Source: Palsa-504 sp963847965 (GTDB lineage Bacteria > Actinomycetota > Actinomycetes > Streptosporangiales > Streptosporangiaceae). From it: a stretch of DNA of 64,000 bases. This document shows positions 1 through 8,661 of this stretch, piece after piece. Every line of letters begins with the position of its first letter. Positions within the stretch are counted from its first letter, which is position 1. Both the position numbers and the translations under genes were made by a program. Where the stretch lies: positions 186,001-250,000 of the forward strand of contig CAWKCG010000026.1 in the NCBI GenBank assembly GCA_963847965.1. Direction: 5' to 3'. The notes under the pieces were generated by a model, which was not told the DNA's origin, searched no databases, and saw only the letters and a program-made list of their open reading frames with translations.

Positions 1-67
1 ACGCCGGGTACGGGCAGTTCGGCATGACCGAGGAGATCGGCGAGGCGGAGATCGTTCTGCCAGCGCG

Positions 68-129
68 ATGCTCAGCAGCGTAGCGCCACGAGATGGGTTC
101 GCCTCGTTCATCGTGGAGCCTTTTCCAGG
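68..129 (-). repeat. Dispersed repeat, copy 1 (copy 2 at 9411-9472)
   Basis: Read on the minus strand, this stretch carries a possible RBS, an ATG and about 45 coding bases. It matches 9411-9472 over about 62 bases with scattered substitutions. Copy 2 reads MNQGEPISWQYAAEHVPG, whereas copy 1 has lost one base after ATGAACGA and shifts frame. I take both as the start of a related small gene. The gene would run off the left edge here, so its identity cannot be determined. Confidence 0.55.
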
Positions 130-185
130 CACGACCGCGCTCAGCAATCAAACCGAGTAGCCGGTGACCTGACTAGGAACCCGGC

Positions 186-267
186 TCAGGCGACGGAGGC
201 ATCCAGCGCGGTCTCGATCCCACACGTCCATCTCGGTAATTCGCCACCGCCCTGTAACGCTCTTCAC
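186..267 (-). pseudogene. N-terminal remnant of a conserved actinobacterial hypothetical gene
   Basis: A GTG at 267 follows a good RBS (GGAGGA, 6 nt away) and opens a frame reading SVTGRWRITEMDVWDRD. From memory this resembles the start of a widespread small actinobacterial protein of unknown function, which normally continues DALD. Here one extra C after the last Asp codon shifts the frame. In the shifted frame ALDA follows, then a TGA at 186. The gene is therefore broken after about 19 codons. The family link is recalled, not searched. Confidence 0.45.
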
Positions 268-350
268 TGGCTCCTCCGGACCACAGGACGACTCTTGATG
301 ACGCGGCAGCGCCATTACCCCGAACGGCGGCGCGATCCGTATCGTAGTGC

Positions 351-896
351 TCAGCGGGCTCTCCTGGCCCGCAGCGCGGCGGCGAATGCCACGTCCGCCC
401 GAGGTGATGCGCCCGCGGCAGGCCACCAGCGCGGCCCGGAACGTGTGAACGGGTACCAGCGCCCGTCGGGACCGTGGCGGATCTGGACTCCCCTTACCGT
501 GTCAGTCACGATCCCGTCGGCGGCAGCGAGTTCCGCTGCCACTACGTGGCGGGTGACCCGGCGGGCAGCTTCCGCCAAGCGGTCCTCGGCGAGCGGAGCG
601 GCGCCGACAGCAGCGTGCACTCCGGCCGTTCCGCCGTGCCGGAACGCGAGCAGCAGCCGCCTGACGTCGGCCTCGGCTAGCCCTGTGTTCCTGGAGATCG
701 CCTGGTGCCGTTCCGGGGTGGGCGCCTGGGCGAGCAGGCGAATGGCATCAACCAGCGGATCGTCGTCTCGCGGATCCGGTTCCCCGACGCCGATGGCGGC
801 CGCCCGGCGGGCCGCGTCATCGACGATCAGCTCCAGCGTGTCAGGATCCGGCAGCGGCGCCGGACCTCGTTCGGCGAGCCACTCAGGTCTGGTCAC
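351..896 (-). CDS. Unknown 182-aa protein, last gene of the SNF2 operon
   Basis: I do not recognise a named family. The GTG at 896 overlaps the end of the SNF2 gene by 14 nt and has a G-rich RBS about 5 nt upstream. It is preferred to an upstream start that would extend further into the helicase gene. The protein is Ala/Arg/Asp-rich and probably all-helical. It has a degenerate helix-turn-helix-like middle (RNTGLAEADVRRLLLAFRHG) and a conserved-looking tail, GVQIRHGPDGRWYPFTRSG. That tail is also present as a remnant at 23290-23372, so it marks a duplicated gene family. Translational coupling suggests it works with the helicase. No catalytic motif is visible. Confidence 0.75.
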   Translation of the reverse strand: MTRPEWLAERGPAPLPDPDTLELIVDDAARRAAAIGVGEPDPRDDDPLVDAIRLLAQAPTPERHQAISRNTGLAEADVRRLLLAFRHGGTAGVHAAVGAAPLAEDRLAEAARRVTRHVVAAELAAADGIVTDTVRGVQIRHGPDGRWYPFTRSGPRWWPAAGASPRADVAFAAALRARRAR

Positions 897-3800
897 GGTG
901 TCCCCCCGCGCCGAGGCTGACGAGCTGGCCGAGTTCGTCATCGGTGAGTTCGGTCAGCGACATCTCGTCTCCGGTGAGCAGCCGGTCAGCGATCGCGCGC
1001 TTGTGACGCAGCAGCTCGCCGATGTGGTCCTCGACTGTGTTCTCGGCGATGAGGTGGTGCACATGGACGGTCCCGCGGCGCCCGATGCGGTGCGCGCGGT
1101 CGGTGGCCTGGTCTTCCACGGCGGGGTTCCAGTGCCGGTCGAAGTGGATCACGTGCCCGGCGCGGGTCAGGTTCAAGCCGACACCGGCAGCGCGGACGGA
1201 CAGGATGAGGCACTCGCCCTCGCCAGACTGGAACCGGTCCACTATCTCCTGACGCCTGGCGGCCTGGATGCCGCCGCGCACCACGTCCGCGCGAATGCCG
1301 CGGGCGCCGAGGTGGGCGGCCAGGAGATGCGCCATGGACACGTAGCTGGTGAAGACGAGAGCCGCCTCACGCCGTTCTGTTATAGCGGCGAGCAGGTCAT
1401 CGAGACAAGCAAGCTTGCCCGAGCGGGCGGCCTCGGCGTCGGCGTCCCAGCCGTCTGAGCGCTCACGCAGGTAGTGAGCCGGAGAGTTGCAGACCTGGCG
1501 GAGCGCCTGCAGCATGCGCAGGATGAGGCCGCGGCGCTGGATGCCGCTGCTCGCGCGGATGGTGCCGAAGGTGTCGCGGCTGATAGCGGTGTACAGGGCC
1601 GTCTGCTCGGGGGTCAGCTCGACGAGATGGTCGCTGACGATCTTCTCTGGGAGCTCGGCGGCGATGGCCGGGTCGGTCTTCCGGCGCCGTAGGATAAAGG
1701 GGCCGACGAGGCGGTTCAGGCTTTCCCCGTTCGTTGTCGCCCGGAAGGCCTTCGCGGTTCCGAACAGGCCTGGGTTGGTCCAGTCCAGGATGGCCCACAG
1801 ATCGATCAGGCTGTTCTCTACCGGCGTGCCGGTGACCGCGACACGCAGCCCCGCGTTCAGATGGCGGAGGGCCGCGGCGTGCATGCCGCGCGGATTCTTG
1901 ATGGTCTGCGCCTCGTCGGCCACGGCCAGGCCGAAACAGATCCCGCGAAACTCCTCCACGTCGCGCAGGAGTGTTCCGTAGCTCGTCAGCACGATGCCGT
2001 CGGCCGGAAGGTCGGTCAGGTCGCGGGCCGCGCCGTGGTGGCGCCTGACCGGGACGCCGGGCGCGAACCTGGCGATCTCCCGCTCCCAGTTGGTGAGCAG
2101 GGACGCCGGGCACACCACCAGCGTGGGACCCGCCGACCGGTCCAGGTGGAACGCGATGATCGTGAGCGTCTTCCCCAGGCCCATGTCGTCGGCGAGGACC
2201 GCGCCGAAACCGAGCCCGGTGATGCCGGCCAGCCACGCCACGGCTCGCCGCTGGTAGTCGCGCAGTGAGGCCCGCAGCCCTGGCGTGCTGACCGGTTCGT
2301 CCGGCCGGGACCCGCACTCGCTGACGTGTGACCCGCGGGAGCGGGAGACGAGGTCGGCGAGGCGTCCCGTGGCCTCGCAGTCCAGGGTGTCGGCGCCGAT
2401 CTGGATCTGCCCGGTGAGGGCGGCGCTGATGGCCTGGGTCCCGGTGATGGCGGGCAGGCCCGGGTCGCGGGCTCGATCCCGGGATGCCGGGTCGATGACC
2501 ACCCACCGGCCGCGCATCCAGATGAGTCCCTCGGCCTCGGCGACGCCCGCGGACTCCTGCTCGGTGAGCGCGGCGTCGTCGAGCCACAACCCCCAGCGGA
2601 CGGCGACGGTGGACCGGGCGGATACCGCTCCGGTGGCACGGGGCACGAGGACCGCGCGGGCGACCAGGCCGCGAGCCACGTTCTCCGGCCACTCGATGCG
2701 CACGCCGAGGCTGGACAGTTCCCGGCCCGCCTCCCCCGCGAGCGGGGCGACGGCGCTTCCGGCCAGCCGGACGGGTCCGCCGGAGAGGTCATCGAGCGGC
2801 GGCCAGACGCGCCGGGCGCTGCGCACCATGCGCAGCTCTGGGTAGCCGAGATCCCGCGGTAGCAACTCCCCGGTAATCCCTTCATCCTGGATGCGCAGCC
2901 TGATCACGAGCAGACGCCCGGGACGGCGGTCAGCAAGCCCGGCGCACCGGTCAGCCCACTCGGCGACATCGCCGGGCAGCTGCGCGGGACGGCCGACGTA
3001 AGGGGCCGGTCCGGCGATGAGGGCCGCTCCCGGCGTCCGAAGCAGGTGCTCGGCGGCCAGGTCGGTGAACTCCCGGGCATCGGCTTCGTCGACGGCGCCG
3101 TCTTCCTCGTCATTGTCGTCTTCCCCGGGGAGAGCGTCGGCGCGCAGCACCAGCGCCCACCGGTCACACCCGGCGGCGTCCACGGCGGGATAGACATCAC
3201 GCCGGGCCACCGCGGCCAGGACGACCCTAGCCGGGTGCGCCCAGGCGCGGACGCTCGGGTGAGCGTCCTGACCCCGAGCGCGTGCCAGCACCGTCAGCAG
3301 GTGCGCGGCCGGTACCGGGAGATCCGGCAGTTCCTCTGGCAGCGGCCAGCCGTCAGGAAGCCCCAGATGGAACCGTCCTCTGGCGTACCCGATGGCACAG
3401 CCGGCCTGGAGGAGACGGTCAGCGACGCCGACCGGACTGGTGGCGTAACGGGCGACAGCCTCAACACGCGACGGCGGAGCGGGCTCGACAGGACCGGCCA
3501 GCTCGGCAAGCAGGGCTTCCGCCGCGGCGGCCCGGGCCTGTGACTTGGAGCGTCCCTGCCCTGTTACGCAGATCTCGCCGTCGACGTCGCGGCAGGCGGC
3601 CGAGCAGGTGAAGACCGGATCGTGCGGCGGGCCGGCGGCGGTGACGGTGAGGGCCAGACCGGTGACTGCACCGACCTGGACGCGTTCGTTGAGCTCGGCT
3701 AGCGGGTTGCGGCCCGGCGCGGTCGGCTGGTCCTCGCCGGCGAGCGGCGGCATGAGGTCGGCCAGGAGCGCGAGCGCGGCGGTCGCCTGCGCGGCCTTGG

Positions 3801-4782
3801 TCGTGGCGGCACGGCCGGGAACACCGACGTGAGTACCCTCCTGGATCCAGTCGTGGTGCGGGAGGACAGCGACAACGACGCCGTCCGTGATGGTCACGTA
3901 GCGGACCGGCGCTTGGCCGCGCGACTGGGTGTACAGCGAGAGGACGCCGCCGGCCAGTTGCGGGCTCCGGGTGAGCTGCTCCCAGGCGACCTTGCGGGCG
4001 GTAGCCCAGGCAACGGGATCCGCGGCCAGCAGCAAGTCGTGCAGCTCTTGAGCGGACAGCCGCCTGGCCGCCAGGCCCTCCGCGAGCCACGGGCCAGGGT
4101 GCCTGCCGTCACGTATGGCCGCCAGCAGCTCCTCGGGGCCGACCGCACCGGATCCGGTATCCGGGCCCAGCGTCTGGCCAACCGGATCGGGCAGGCCCGC
4201 GAGCGTCGCGACGAGGGACAGGGCGGCGAGCTGGCGGGCCGTCTTCTTGCTCGCGCCTCGTCCCGGCTGTCCGGTGACGGGCTGTCCGTCGACCGTGAGG
4301 GCGACCCGGGCGGTGAAGGCGGCCCCGTCAGCGGATTCCTGGAACGCGGCCGGGGAACCGAGCCGCTGGGATTCGAGATGAACGACGGTGACCGCCATGT
4401 CGGGCCGCTCAGTCAAGGCTACGAGAGCGGCTTCACGGACAGATGCCCATCGGTCGTTCTGCCCGGTGGCGAGAAGGACCTGGTGCAGCTCCCGGGCCTG
4501 CAGCACACCGTCGGCAAGGCGGCGCTCGGTCTCCCGCACGGCGGCTGCGGGGGCGGACTCGGCCCGGCATGCGGTCTTGAGAGCGGCGAAGAAGTCGTCC
4601 GGGGTTAGGGCCGTCCAGTCCGTGATGTTCGCGGCAGGCTTCGCCTTGTTCCCTGGTGGCCGCGCTGTAAGCCGGTCCCTCAGGCGGCCCACGAGATCCG
4701 CGGGGCTGGGGGCGTGGGGTGATGCGGGCACTCGACGATTATGCCGACCCTGGGCGGCTTCGGCGGGCCGGTGCGGGCACAT
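883..4782 (-). CDS. SNF2-family helicase with three N-terminal dsRBD-like repeats
   Basis: The C-terminal third is a complete SNF2/RapA-type ATPase. It has motif I DDMGLGKT near residue 865, DEAQ near 955, TGTPVEN, and the motif V-VI region GVGLNL...DRAHRIGR near 1230. The N-terminal part is unusual. Near residues 130-197, 262-348 and 361-432 are segments ending in a basic-then-alanine helix (ASKKTARQLAALSLV, TTKAAQATAALALLADL, GRSKSQARAAAAEALLAEL). The third repeat also has NPLAELNE and GPPHDPVF, giving the full dsRBD pattern. Such repeats bind duplex RNA in known proteins. The start could be TTG 4791, ATG 4782 or GTG 4731, and I use the ATG. It lies 38 nt after the 663-aa gene and overlaps the next gene, so it sits in the middle of a three-gene operon. 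Confidence 0.9.
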   Translation of the reverse strand: MCPHRPAEAAQGRHNRRVPASPHAPSPADLVGRLRDRLTARPPGNKAKPAANITDWTALTPDDFFAALKTACRAESAPAAAVRETERRLADGVLQARELHQVLLATGQNDRWASVREAALVALTERPDMAVTVVHLESQRLGSPAAFQESADGAAFTARVALTVDGQPVTGQPGRGASKKTARQLAALSLVATLAGLPDPVGQTLGPDTGSGAVGPEELLAAIRDGRHPGPWLAEGLAARRLSAQELHDLLLAADPVAWATARKVAWEQLTRSPQLAGGVLSLYTQSRGQAPVRYVTITDGVVVAVLPHHDWIQEGTHVGVPGRAATTKAAQATAALALLADLMPPLAGEDQPTAPGRNPLAELNERVQVGAVTGLALTVTAAGPPHDPVFTCSAACRDVDGEICVTGQGRSKSQARAAAAEALLAELAGPVEPAPPSRVEAVARYATSPVGVADRLLQAGCAIGYARGRFHLGLPDGWPLPEELPDLPVPAAHLLTVLARARGQDAHPSVRAWAHPARVVLAAVARRDVYPAVDAAGCDRWALVLRADALPGEDDNDEEDGAVDEADAREFTDLAAEHLLRTPGAALIAGPAPYVGRPAQLPGDVAEWADRCAGLADRRPGRLLVIRLRIQDEGITGELLPRDLGYPELRMVRSARRVWPPLDDLSGGPVRLAGSAVAPLAGEAGRELSSLGVRIEWPENVARGLVARAVLVPRATGAVSARSTVAVRWGLWLDDAALTEQESAGVAEAEGLIWMRGRWVVIDPASRDRARDPGLPAITGTQAISAALTGQIQIGADTLDCEATGRLADLVSRSRGSHVSECGSRPDEPVSTPGLRASLRDYQRRAVAWLAGITGLGFGAVLADDMGLGKTLTIIAFHLDRSAGPTLVVCPASLLTNWEREIARFAPGVPVRRHHGAARDLTDLPADGIVLTSYGTLLRDVEEFRGICFGLAVADEAQTIKNPRGMHAAALRHLNAGLRVAVTGTPVENSLIDLWAILDWTNPGLFGTAKAFRATTNGESLNRLVGPFILRRRKTDPAIAAELPEKIVSDHLVELTPEQTALYTAISRDTFGTIRASSGIQRRGLILRMLQALRQVCNSPAHYLRERSDGWDADAEAARSGKLACLDDLLAAITERREAALVFTSYVSMAHLLAAHLGARGIRADVVRGGIQAARRQEIVDRFQSGEGECLILSVRAAGVGLNLTRAGHVIHFDRHWNPAVEDQATDRAHRIGRRGTVHVHHLIAENTVEDHIGELLRHKRAIADRLLTGDEMSLTELTDDELGQLVSLGAGGHRDQT

Positions 4783-4820
4783 GGCGCGCAAGCTGATCCC
4801 GGCGAGCAGCCCTCGCGTTG

Positions 4821-6812
4821 TCAGCGACCGCGGCGTTTCCCCCGGCCGGGACGGCGCGCGGGGGCGTTCCGGACGGCGCGCGGCCGGGACGATGCGCCGA
4901 GGATCGGCTCGGCGACTAGCACCCGGAAATCCTCGAGCGTCTCGCGCGCCGGGTAGCCGGAGTCACGCACGGCGCGGACCACATCCTTCCGCTGGGAGCG
5001 AGGCAGCTCCGCAAGCTGTTCCCGCACCGCGTCCGGGCCCCCCATCTCCAGCAATTCCAGGACGCTTCCGACCATCAGCCAGGCGGCCTCCGCCGGGCTC
5101 ACCTCGTCAGGCCTGCGGTCCTGGCTTTCCGCGAGCAGTGCGACCGGCCCGAGCTCCGGGTCGCGCAGCAGGCTGGCCAGCAGCTTGTCTCCCTCCGGGA
5201 CGGCGTTGACGAGGGTCTGCAGGATCGGGACCCGCCGGGAGACGAACGGGCAGTCGCGGATCGCCTGCACGAGCGGATCCAGCGAGCCGCCGTGCGCGGC
5301 CCGCCAGATCGCGATCTCCTCCACCCCCGTCTCGGGCGTGTAATGCTCCGCGACCGTGCCGAGCAACTCCGCCGGCGAGGCGTCTGCCAGCTCCCCGACG
5401 AGCCCGGCTTCCCTGCCCTCGGCCAGCATGGCTTGCCGCATCGCGCGGGTGCCCAGCGGCGTGAGGCTCACCAGGCGCCCGGGCTCGGCCAGCCGCTCGC
5501 GCAGCGCGGCGGCCCGCTCGCCGCTGAACGGGTCGCCCGCCTCGTCCAGGTCTTCAGAAAACACGCCGCCAGCCACGCCATGCGTCGAGGTCACCGCTCC
5601 GAGCGACTCGAAGGCGTCGAAGATGTGCTCCAGGTCATTGTCGACCCGCCCCCGCAGGCCCATCTGGGACAGCGGGCTGAGCGAGTCCACGTCGAAATGG
5701 GCCCGGATCGTTTCCCACACCGACTCCGCGAGCCGGGCCACCGGAACCGGCTCATCCATGCTGTAGATCGCGGCCAGCACGTCGGGCACGATCAGGTCGT
5801 ACAGCAGCCGCACCGGCGAGGGCGGCTCGTCCGCCCAGATGGGACGGCAAACGGCGTCGCCGAGATCGAACGCGGCCTCGAACGCGCGCCGCCACAGGGC
5901 CTCGGCGTCGGCCAGGACCGGCCGCGCCTTCGCCACCGGCACCAGGCGCGTGCCCTGCTTGCGGACCAGGCGCGCCTTCTTCGCCCAGTTCACGATCAGG
6001 TCCAGGCCAGGAAGCTCGGCAGCGCTATGGAACCTCAGGCCCTCGTCGCCGGTCCTGAGCAGCGCGATCAGCTCACGGGCATCGGCGGGCCTGACGTTCC
6101 CGGCCGGCGTGAGCGCCCGGCCCGTCGGACCGAGCCATTCCGCGAAGGCGCGGAGCTGCCCGACAACCTTGCTGCGTTCGGCCGCCGCGGCGAGTACCTC
6201 CGGAGCTGGCAGGCGCACAGGAAGCTGGGCGAATTTCCGCTCCTGACCCGGAGCGGGCCGACCGAGCTGCCGCTCGAGTGCACGCCCCAGCAGATCCTCG
6301 TCGAGCGTTAGCCGACCATCCCGGACATCGGCCAGGAATGCGTCCAGCGCCTTGAGATCGCCGATGTCCACGCCCCGGTCCCGAGCGGACATCGCCACCG
6401 TTTTCGCTATCCCGTACCGCTCATGGTCGCCGATCGCGTCAGCGAACTCTTTCGCGACGGCGTCGATGGCGTGCTCGTTTTCCTCGATCGCGGCGCCCCG
6501 CGGGTCGCGCAGCCCCTGAGCGTCGAGGTAGCGCAGCAGGGTCCGCAGCGTCCCGGGCGCGGCCATCAGGTCCCCTTCGGGGGCCGTGACCTTCTCCGGG
6601 ATCCACTCCAGCAGCGCCCGGCGTACCTGCGCCGGGGTCCAGTAGCCGAGCCGCCCGTCCGAGCTGAAGTGCCGCGAGTCCAGCAGCGCCCCGGCCAGCG
6701 GAAGCGACATCACCAGGCCGTTCACCCCGGCCCAGGCTCCGCACCGCCTCAGTAGCAGCTCACGGGCGGCTATGTAGGCGTCGGTGTCCTCGATCTCGTA
6801 ATAGGTACGCAC
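4821..6812 (-). CDS. Unknown 663-aa protein, first gene of the SNF2 operon
   Basis: The protein is long, soluble and rich in helices, with no transmembrane segment or recognisable catalytic motif. The N-terminal part (about 1-120) begins MRTYYEIEDTDAYIAARELL. The middle contains repeated leucine-rich helices, and the last 20 residues are strongly basic (RRPGRGKRRGR), which would suit nucleic-acid binding. The GTG start has TAGGGT 8 nt upstream and no RBS, suggesting a leaderless transcript and the operon promoter. The SNF2-dsRBD gene follows directly. I can only propose a joint role in nucleic-acid handling or defence from the context. Confidence 0.8.
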   Translation of the reverse strand: MRTYYEIEDTDAYIAARELLLRRCGAWAGVNGLVMSLPLAGALLDSRHFSSDGRLGYWTPAQVRRALLEWIPEKVTAPEGDLMAAPGTLRTLLRYLDAQGLRDPRGAAIEENEHAIDAVAKEFADAIGDHERYGIAKTVAMSARDRGVDIGDLKALDAFLADVRDGRLTLDEDLLGRALERQLGRPAPGQERKFAQLPVRLPAPEVLAAAAERSKVVGQLRAFAEWLGPTGRALTPAGNVRPADARELIALLRTGDEGLRFHSAAELPGLDLIVNWAKKARLVRKQGTRLVPVAKARPVLADAEALWRRAFEAAFDLGDAVCRPIWADEPPSPVRLLYDLIVPDVLAAIYSMDEPVPVARLAESVWETIRAHFDVDSLSPLSQMGLRGRVDNDLEHIFDAFESLGAVTSTHGVAGGVFSEDLDEAGDPFSGERAAALRERLAEPGRLVSLTPLGTRAMRQAMLAEGREAGLVGELADASPAELLGTVAEHYTPETGVEEIAIWRAAHGGSLDPLVQAIRDCPFVSRRVPILQTLVNAVPEGDKLLASLLRDPELGPVALLAESQDRRPDEVSPAEAAWLMVGSVLELLEMGGPDAVREQLAELPRSQRKDVVRAVRDSGYPARETLEDFRVLVAEPILGASSRPRAVRNAPARRPGRGKRRGR

Positions 6813-6902
6813 CGCTCAACCCTAGCCACCCGCGCCCGCGAAGCCATGGAGCAGGCGCGCAGCGGTCAGACCGCGGCCGGAGACATGCAGGCTGTGCCCA
6901 GC

Positions 6903-6951
6903 CACCACCGTCCGTTCGGAGTCAGATGAGATTTCCGAACGGACGGTGGTG
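6903..6951. repeat. 18-bp perfect inverted repeat, family member 1
   Basis: The left arm CACCACCGTCCGTTCGGA (6903-6920) and its exact complement (6934-6951) are separated by 13 nt. A second, slightly degenerate copy lies at 12438-12489. A single 17-nt arm lies inside dnaG at 31660-31676. No T-run follows, so a simple terminator is unlikely, and a mobile palindromic repeat fits better. Confidence 0.8.
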
Positions 6952-7009
6952 CTTCTACCACGGATCGCGCGGCGGCTCAGCCGCGATGGATGTGGCATGC
7001 TCGGAACGG

Positions 7010-7080
7010 ATGAGTCCCAAGAGTCGTGGGCGCAAGGTCAAGGCGGGCAGGCGGGGGGCGTCGTGCTGGGGAACGTGACC
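7010..7080 (+). pseudogene. N-terminal remnant of an SRGRK-type hypothetical gene
   Basis: The ATG at 7010 opens a frame beginning MSPKSRGRKVKAGRRG that stops after about 22 codons. The same type of basic start, MSPVSRGRKGKKQKK, occurs in the decayed gene whose ATG is at 9412 on the minus strand. This looks like a related gene start joined to unrelated DNA. Confidence 0.35.
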
Positions 7081-7180
7081 GAAGCGGGAACCAAGGAGGG
7101 GATCAAGCCCGAGACGACCCGCGAGCTGCTCATGGGTTCCCACCGTGCCGGGCAGCCTCGGTGCGGCTCGCGGCGCGTGG

Positions 7181-7591
7181 TCATGTGGGGCCGGGATCGA
7201 ACAGGCGCCGCATCGGCTGGCCGGTGACCCGCGCGATCATGTCATAGTCACCGTCGACGTGCAGCACCTCGGCTCCGTGCAGTTCGGCGGTCGCGGCGAT
7301 GATCAGGTCCGGGATCGGACGCCGGTGGCCGTTGCCGCTGTGCGCGGCGAGCAGCCGCTGGACCTCCAGCGCCCGGTCCATCACCGCCTCGTTGACCGGC
7401 AGCCATTCCAGTGCCCGCTGGCCGGCAAGCAGCGCTTCCAGATCTGCCTGGTTCCGCGCGGAGTAGCAGATCTCCAGGGCTGTCATGTGGCACGCGGCCA
7501 TGACGTGCGCGGTGCGCAGGCTCAGGAACGCGGCCCGCGCGCGTTCGTCTCGCCTGGCCCACTCCAGCGCGGACTTGTCCGCGAGCAGCAC
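7181..7591 (-). CDS. VapC-type PIN-domain toxin
   Basis: PIN-domain ribonuclease, the toxin of a type II toxin-antitoxin pair. The conserved acidic residues are visible: Asp in the opening LLADKSALEW, Glu in TALEICYSAR, and the C-terminal PDLIIAATAELHGAEVLHVDGDYD, which carries the metal-binding aspartates. Length is normal at about 136 residues. The GTG at 7591 begins 2 nt after the antitoxin stop and is preferred to the ATG at 7618, which would extend back into vapB. The known role of the family is RNA cleavage, held in check by the antitoxin encoded just upstream. Confidence 0.88.
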   Translation of the reverse strand: MLLADKSALEWARRDERARAAFLSLRTAHVMAACHMTALEICYSARNQADLEALLAGQRALEWLPVNEAVMDRALEVQRLLAAHSGNGHRRPIPDLIIAATAELHGAEVLHVDGDYDMIARVTGQPMRRLFDPGPT

Positions 7592-7593
7592 GC

Positions 7594-7809
7594 TCAACCG
7601 CGCCCGCCGTCCCGCCACGCGCCGCGCAGCGCCTCATCGGAAAGATCGGCGCCGGTCTCGTCGAGGAGCTCAAGCATGCGGGCCGCTGCCCGCTGGTTCG
7701 CCACGCGGCGCAGGGCGGCGTTCACGGTCGCCACCTTGCTCTTGGTGCCCAGTTCCTCGCTCGCCAGCGACAAGGCTTCATCATCAAGGTCCACCACTGT
7801 CCTCGACAT
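7594..7809 (-). CDS. VapB-type antitoxin
   Basis: A 71-residue protein beginning MSRTVVDLDDEALSLASEEL and continuing TKSKVATVNAALRRV. This is the actinobacterial VapB pattern: a short DNA-binding strand followed by two helices, then a toxin-binding tail with LSDEALRGAWRDG. The ATG at 7809 fits the family start; an upstream GTG/TTG at 7839 would add residues not seen in the family. It is coupled to vapC with a 2-nt gap. The AT-rich dyad 40 nt upstream is a likely autoregulatory operator. Confidence 0.85.
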   Translation of the reverse strand: MSRTVVDLDDEALSLASEELGTKSKVATVNAALRRVANQRAAARMLELLDETGADLSDEALRGAWRDGGRG

Positions 7810-7848
7810 CAGATCCTCCCAGATAGCGATGTCTGTCACTGGATCTTA

Positions 7849-7859
7849 TTGTATATCAA
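7849..7859. promoter_or_regulatory. Candidate VapB operator
   Basis: TTG-ATATA-CAA (minus strand) is a short dyad in an unusually AT-rich patch 40 nt upstream of vapB. Its place and symmetry suit an antitoxin operator overlapping the promoter. No experimental support. Confidence 0.4.
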
Positions 7860-8062
7860 ATAGCGCGCCGGAGAGGACATCATCACGACAGGCCAATCGC
7901 TGCGATGTGTCCGCGCAAGAACCGCCTGTAGCTGCTCGGAGAGCGTGCGGGTTCTCCGTGACGACAGACTCGGCCACACCCCGATCATGGTCGCGCACGC
8001 CACCGAACGCATGCCGAGCTGGAACGGCTGGACTAGCCGGGCCTGTTCACCGCCACCTCCCT
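7860..8062. other. No recognisable gene
   Basis: Short frames occur on both strands, but none has a convincing start, RBS or family pattern. It lies between the vapBC promoter and the cut end of the MOSC fragment. Confidence 0.5.
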
Positions 8063-8200
8063 TCAAGCCTTCCGGACCATCGCCGGGCCGTCCACCGGGT
8101 ACTTCCATATCCCGGTGTAGACAGTCTTGCCCTGCCAGAGCACGTCGCGCGGCAGGCCGACGTTGACCGACAGCAGCACTGGCGTCCGCATGGCGGTCAT
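8063..8200 (-). pseudogene. Truncated MOSC-domain protein (YiiM-like)
   Basis: The frame begins MTAMRTPVLLSVNVG and continues LPRDVLWQGKTVYTGIWKYP, VDGPAMVRKA, stop. This is the N-terminal edge of MOSC proteins, which are molybdenum-cofactor sulfurtransferase-like and normally about 200 residues. Only 45 residues remain and the Cys-bearing core is missing. Its ATG overlaps the DUF427 stop by the ATGA arrangement, so the two were a coupled pair before truncation. Confidence 0.7.
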
Positions 8201-8406
8201 CGCTGCTCCCGGGGATGCATCAAGCGGCCGGGCTCGTACAGCAGGCCGACGTCCTCGCTGTCGGCGATCCAGGCGCCGCCGAAGCGTACGCCTATCCGGC
8301 GGCGCAGCGGCTCGGTGAAGATCATCCGTTCGGGGAGCGGACCGGGGACCAGGAACCGGCCGACCGCTCCGGGAGCGAGCGGCCCTTGCTGCCACGACTG
8401 GCCCAT
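8197..8406 (-). CDS. Short DUF427-like protein, probably truncated
   Basis: The 69-residue frame reads RFLVPGPLPERMIFTEPLRR then IGVRFGGAWIADSEDVGLLY. That pattern matches the start of DUF427 proteins, in which an RRxRVxxGGxxIADS strand precedes an aromatic/proline segment. The family is usually longer than 90 residues, and here the aromatic YYP segment is missing before the stop. The gene starts 72 nt after the -10 of a GGTAAGAC/CTAAC promoter that matches those of the sigma operon and the peroxiredoxin. DUF427 has no settled function. Confidence 0.5.
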   Translation of the reverse strand: MGQSWQQGPLAPGAVGRFLVPGPLPERMIFTEPLRRRIGVRFGGAWIADSEDVGLLYEPGRLMHPREQR

Positions 8407-8477
8407 GGCGGTACTCCTTTCAGGTGAGCGGCTCGCCGCCGCCGGCGGAGTCCCCTGGGGCGGCGACTGGCTCGTGC

Positions 8478-8507
8478 GTTAGTGGCGGCCGCGGGCGGCG
8501 TCTTACC
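8478..8507 (-). promoter_or_regulatory. ECF-type promoter element, DUF427/MOSC pair
   Basis: On the minus strand GGTAAGAC (8507-8500), 16 nt, then ACTAAC (8483-8478). It has the same hexamers and spacing as the elements before the SDR-sigma operon and the peroxiredoxin. The DUF427 ATG is about 70 nt downstream. Confidence 0.65.
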
Positions 8508-8652
8508 AGCCGCCCCGGGGGACGTCACACGTGAGCCCCGCCCGCCGACGCGCGGGCAGCGTCCCCAGGATCAGGAGGCGGCGACGTCCTCCCCGCCGGG
8601 CATGTGCCAGCGAGCCCTGTGGCAGACGGCGATGGCGTTCCCGCCGGTGCTG
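8494..8652. repeat. Dispersed 159-bp repeat, copy A (copy B 12585-12745)
   Basis: Copy A and copy B align end to end, with clear substitutions and small indels. Both contain nested inverted repeats: an outer GGGGACG/CGTCCCC and an inner CCCGC/GCGGG stem. Both also include the GGTAAGAC box at one end. It ends where the pseudogene at 8662 begins, which suggests a rearrangement junction. Confidence 0.75.
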
Positions 8653-8661
8653 TTGGCCTAG

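Larger units (their letters stand above)
6813..7180. other. Intergenic stretch with a palindrome and a gene remnant
   Basis: No intact gene is visible. The stretch contains the perfect inverted repeat at 6903-6951 and a short plus-strand remnant at 7010-7080. The rest shows no recognisable signal. Confidence 0.6.
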
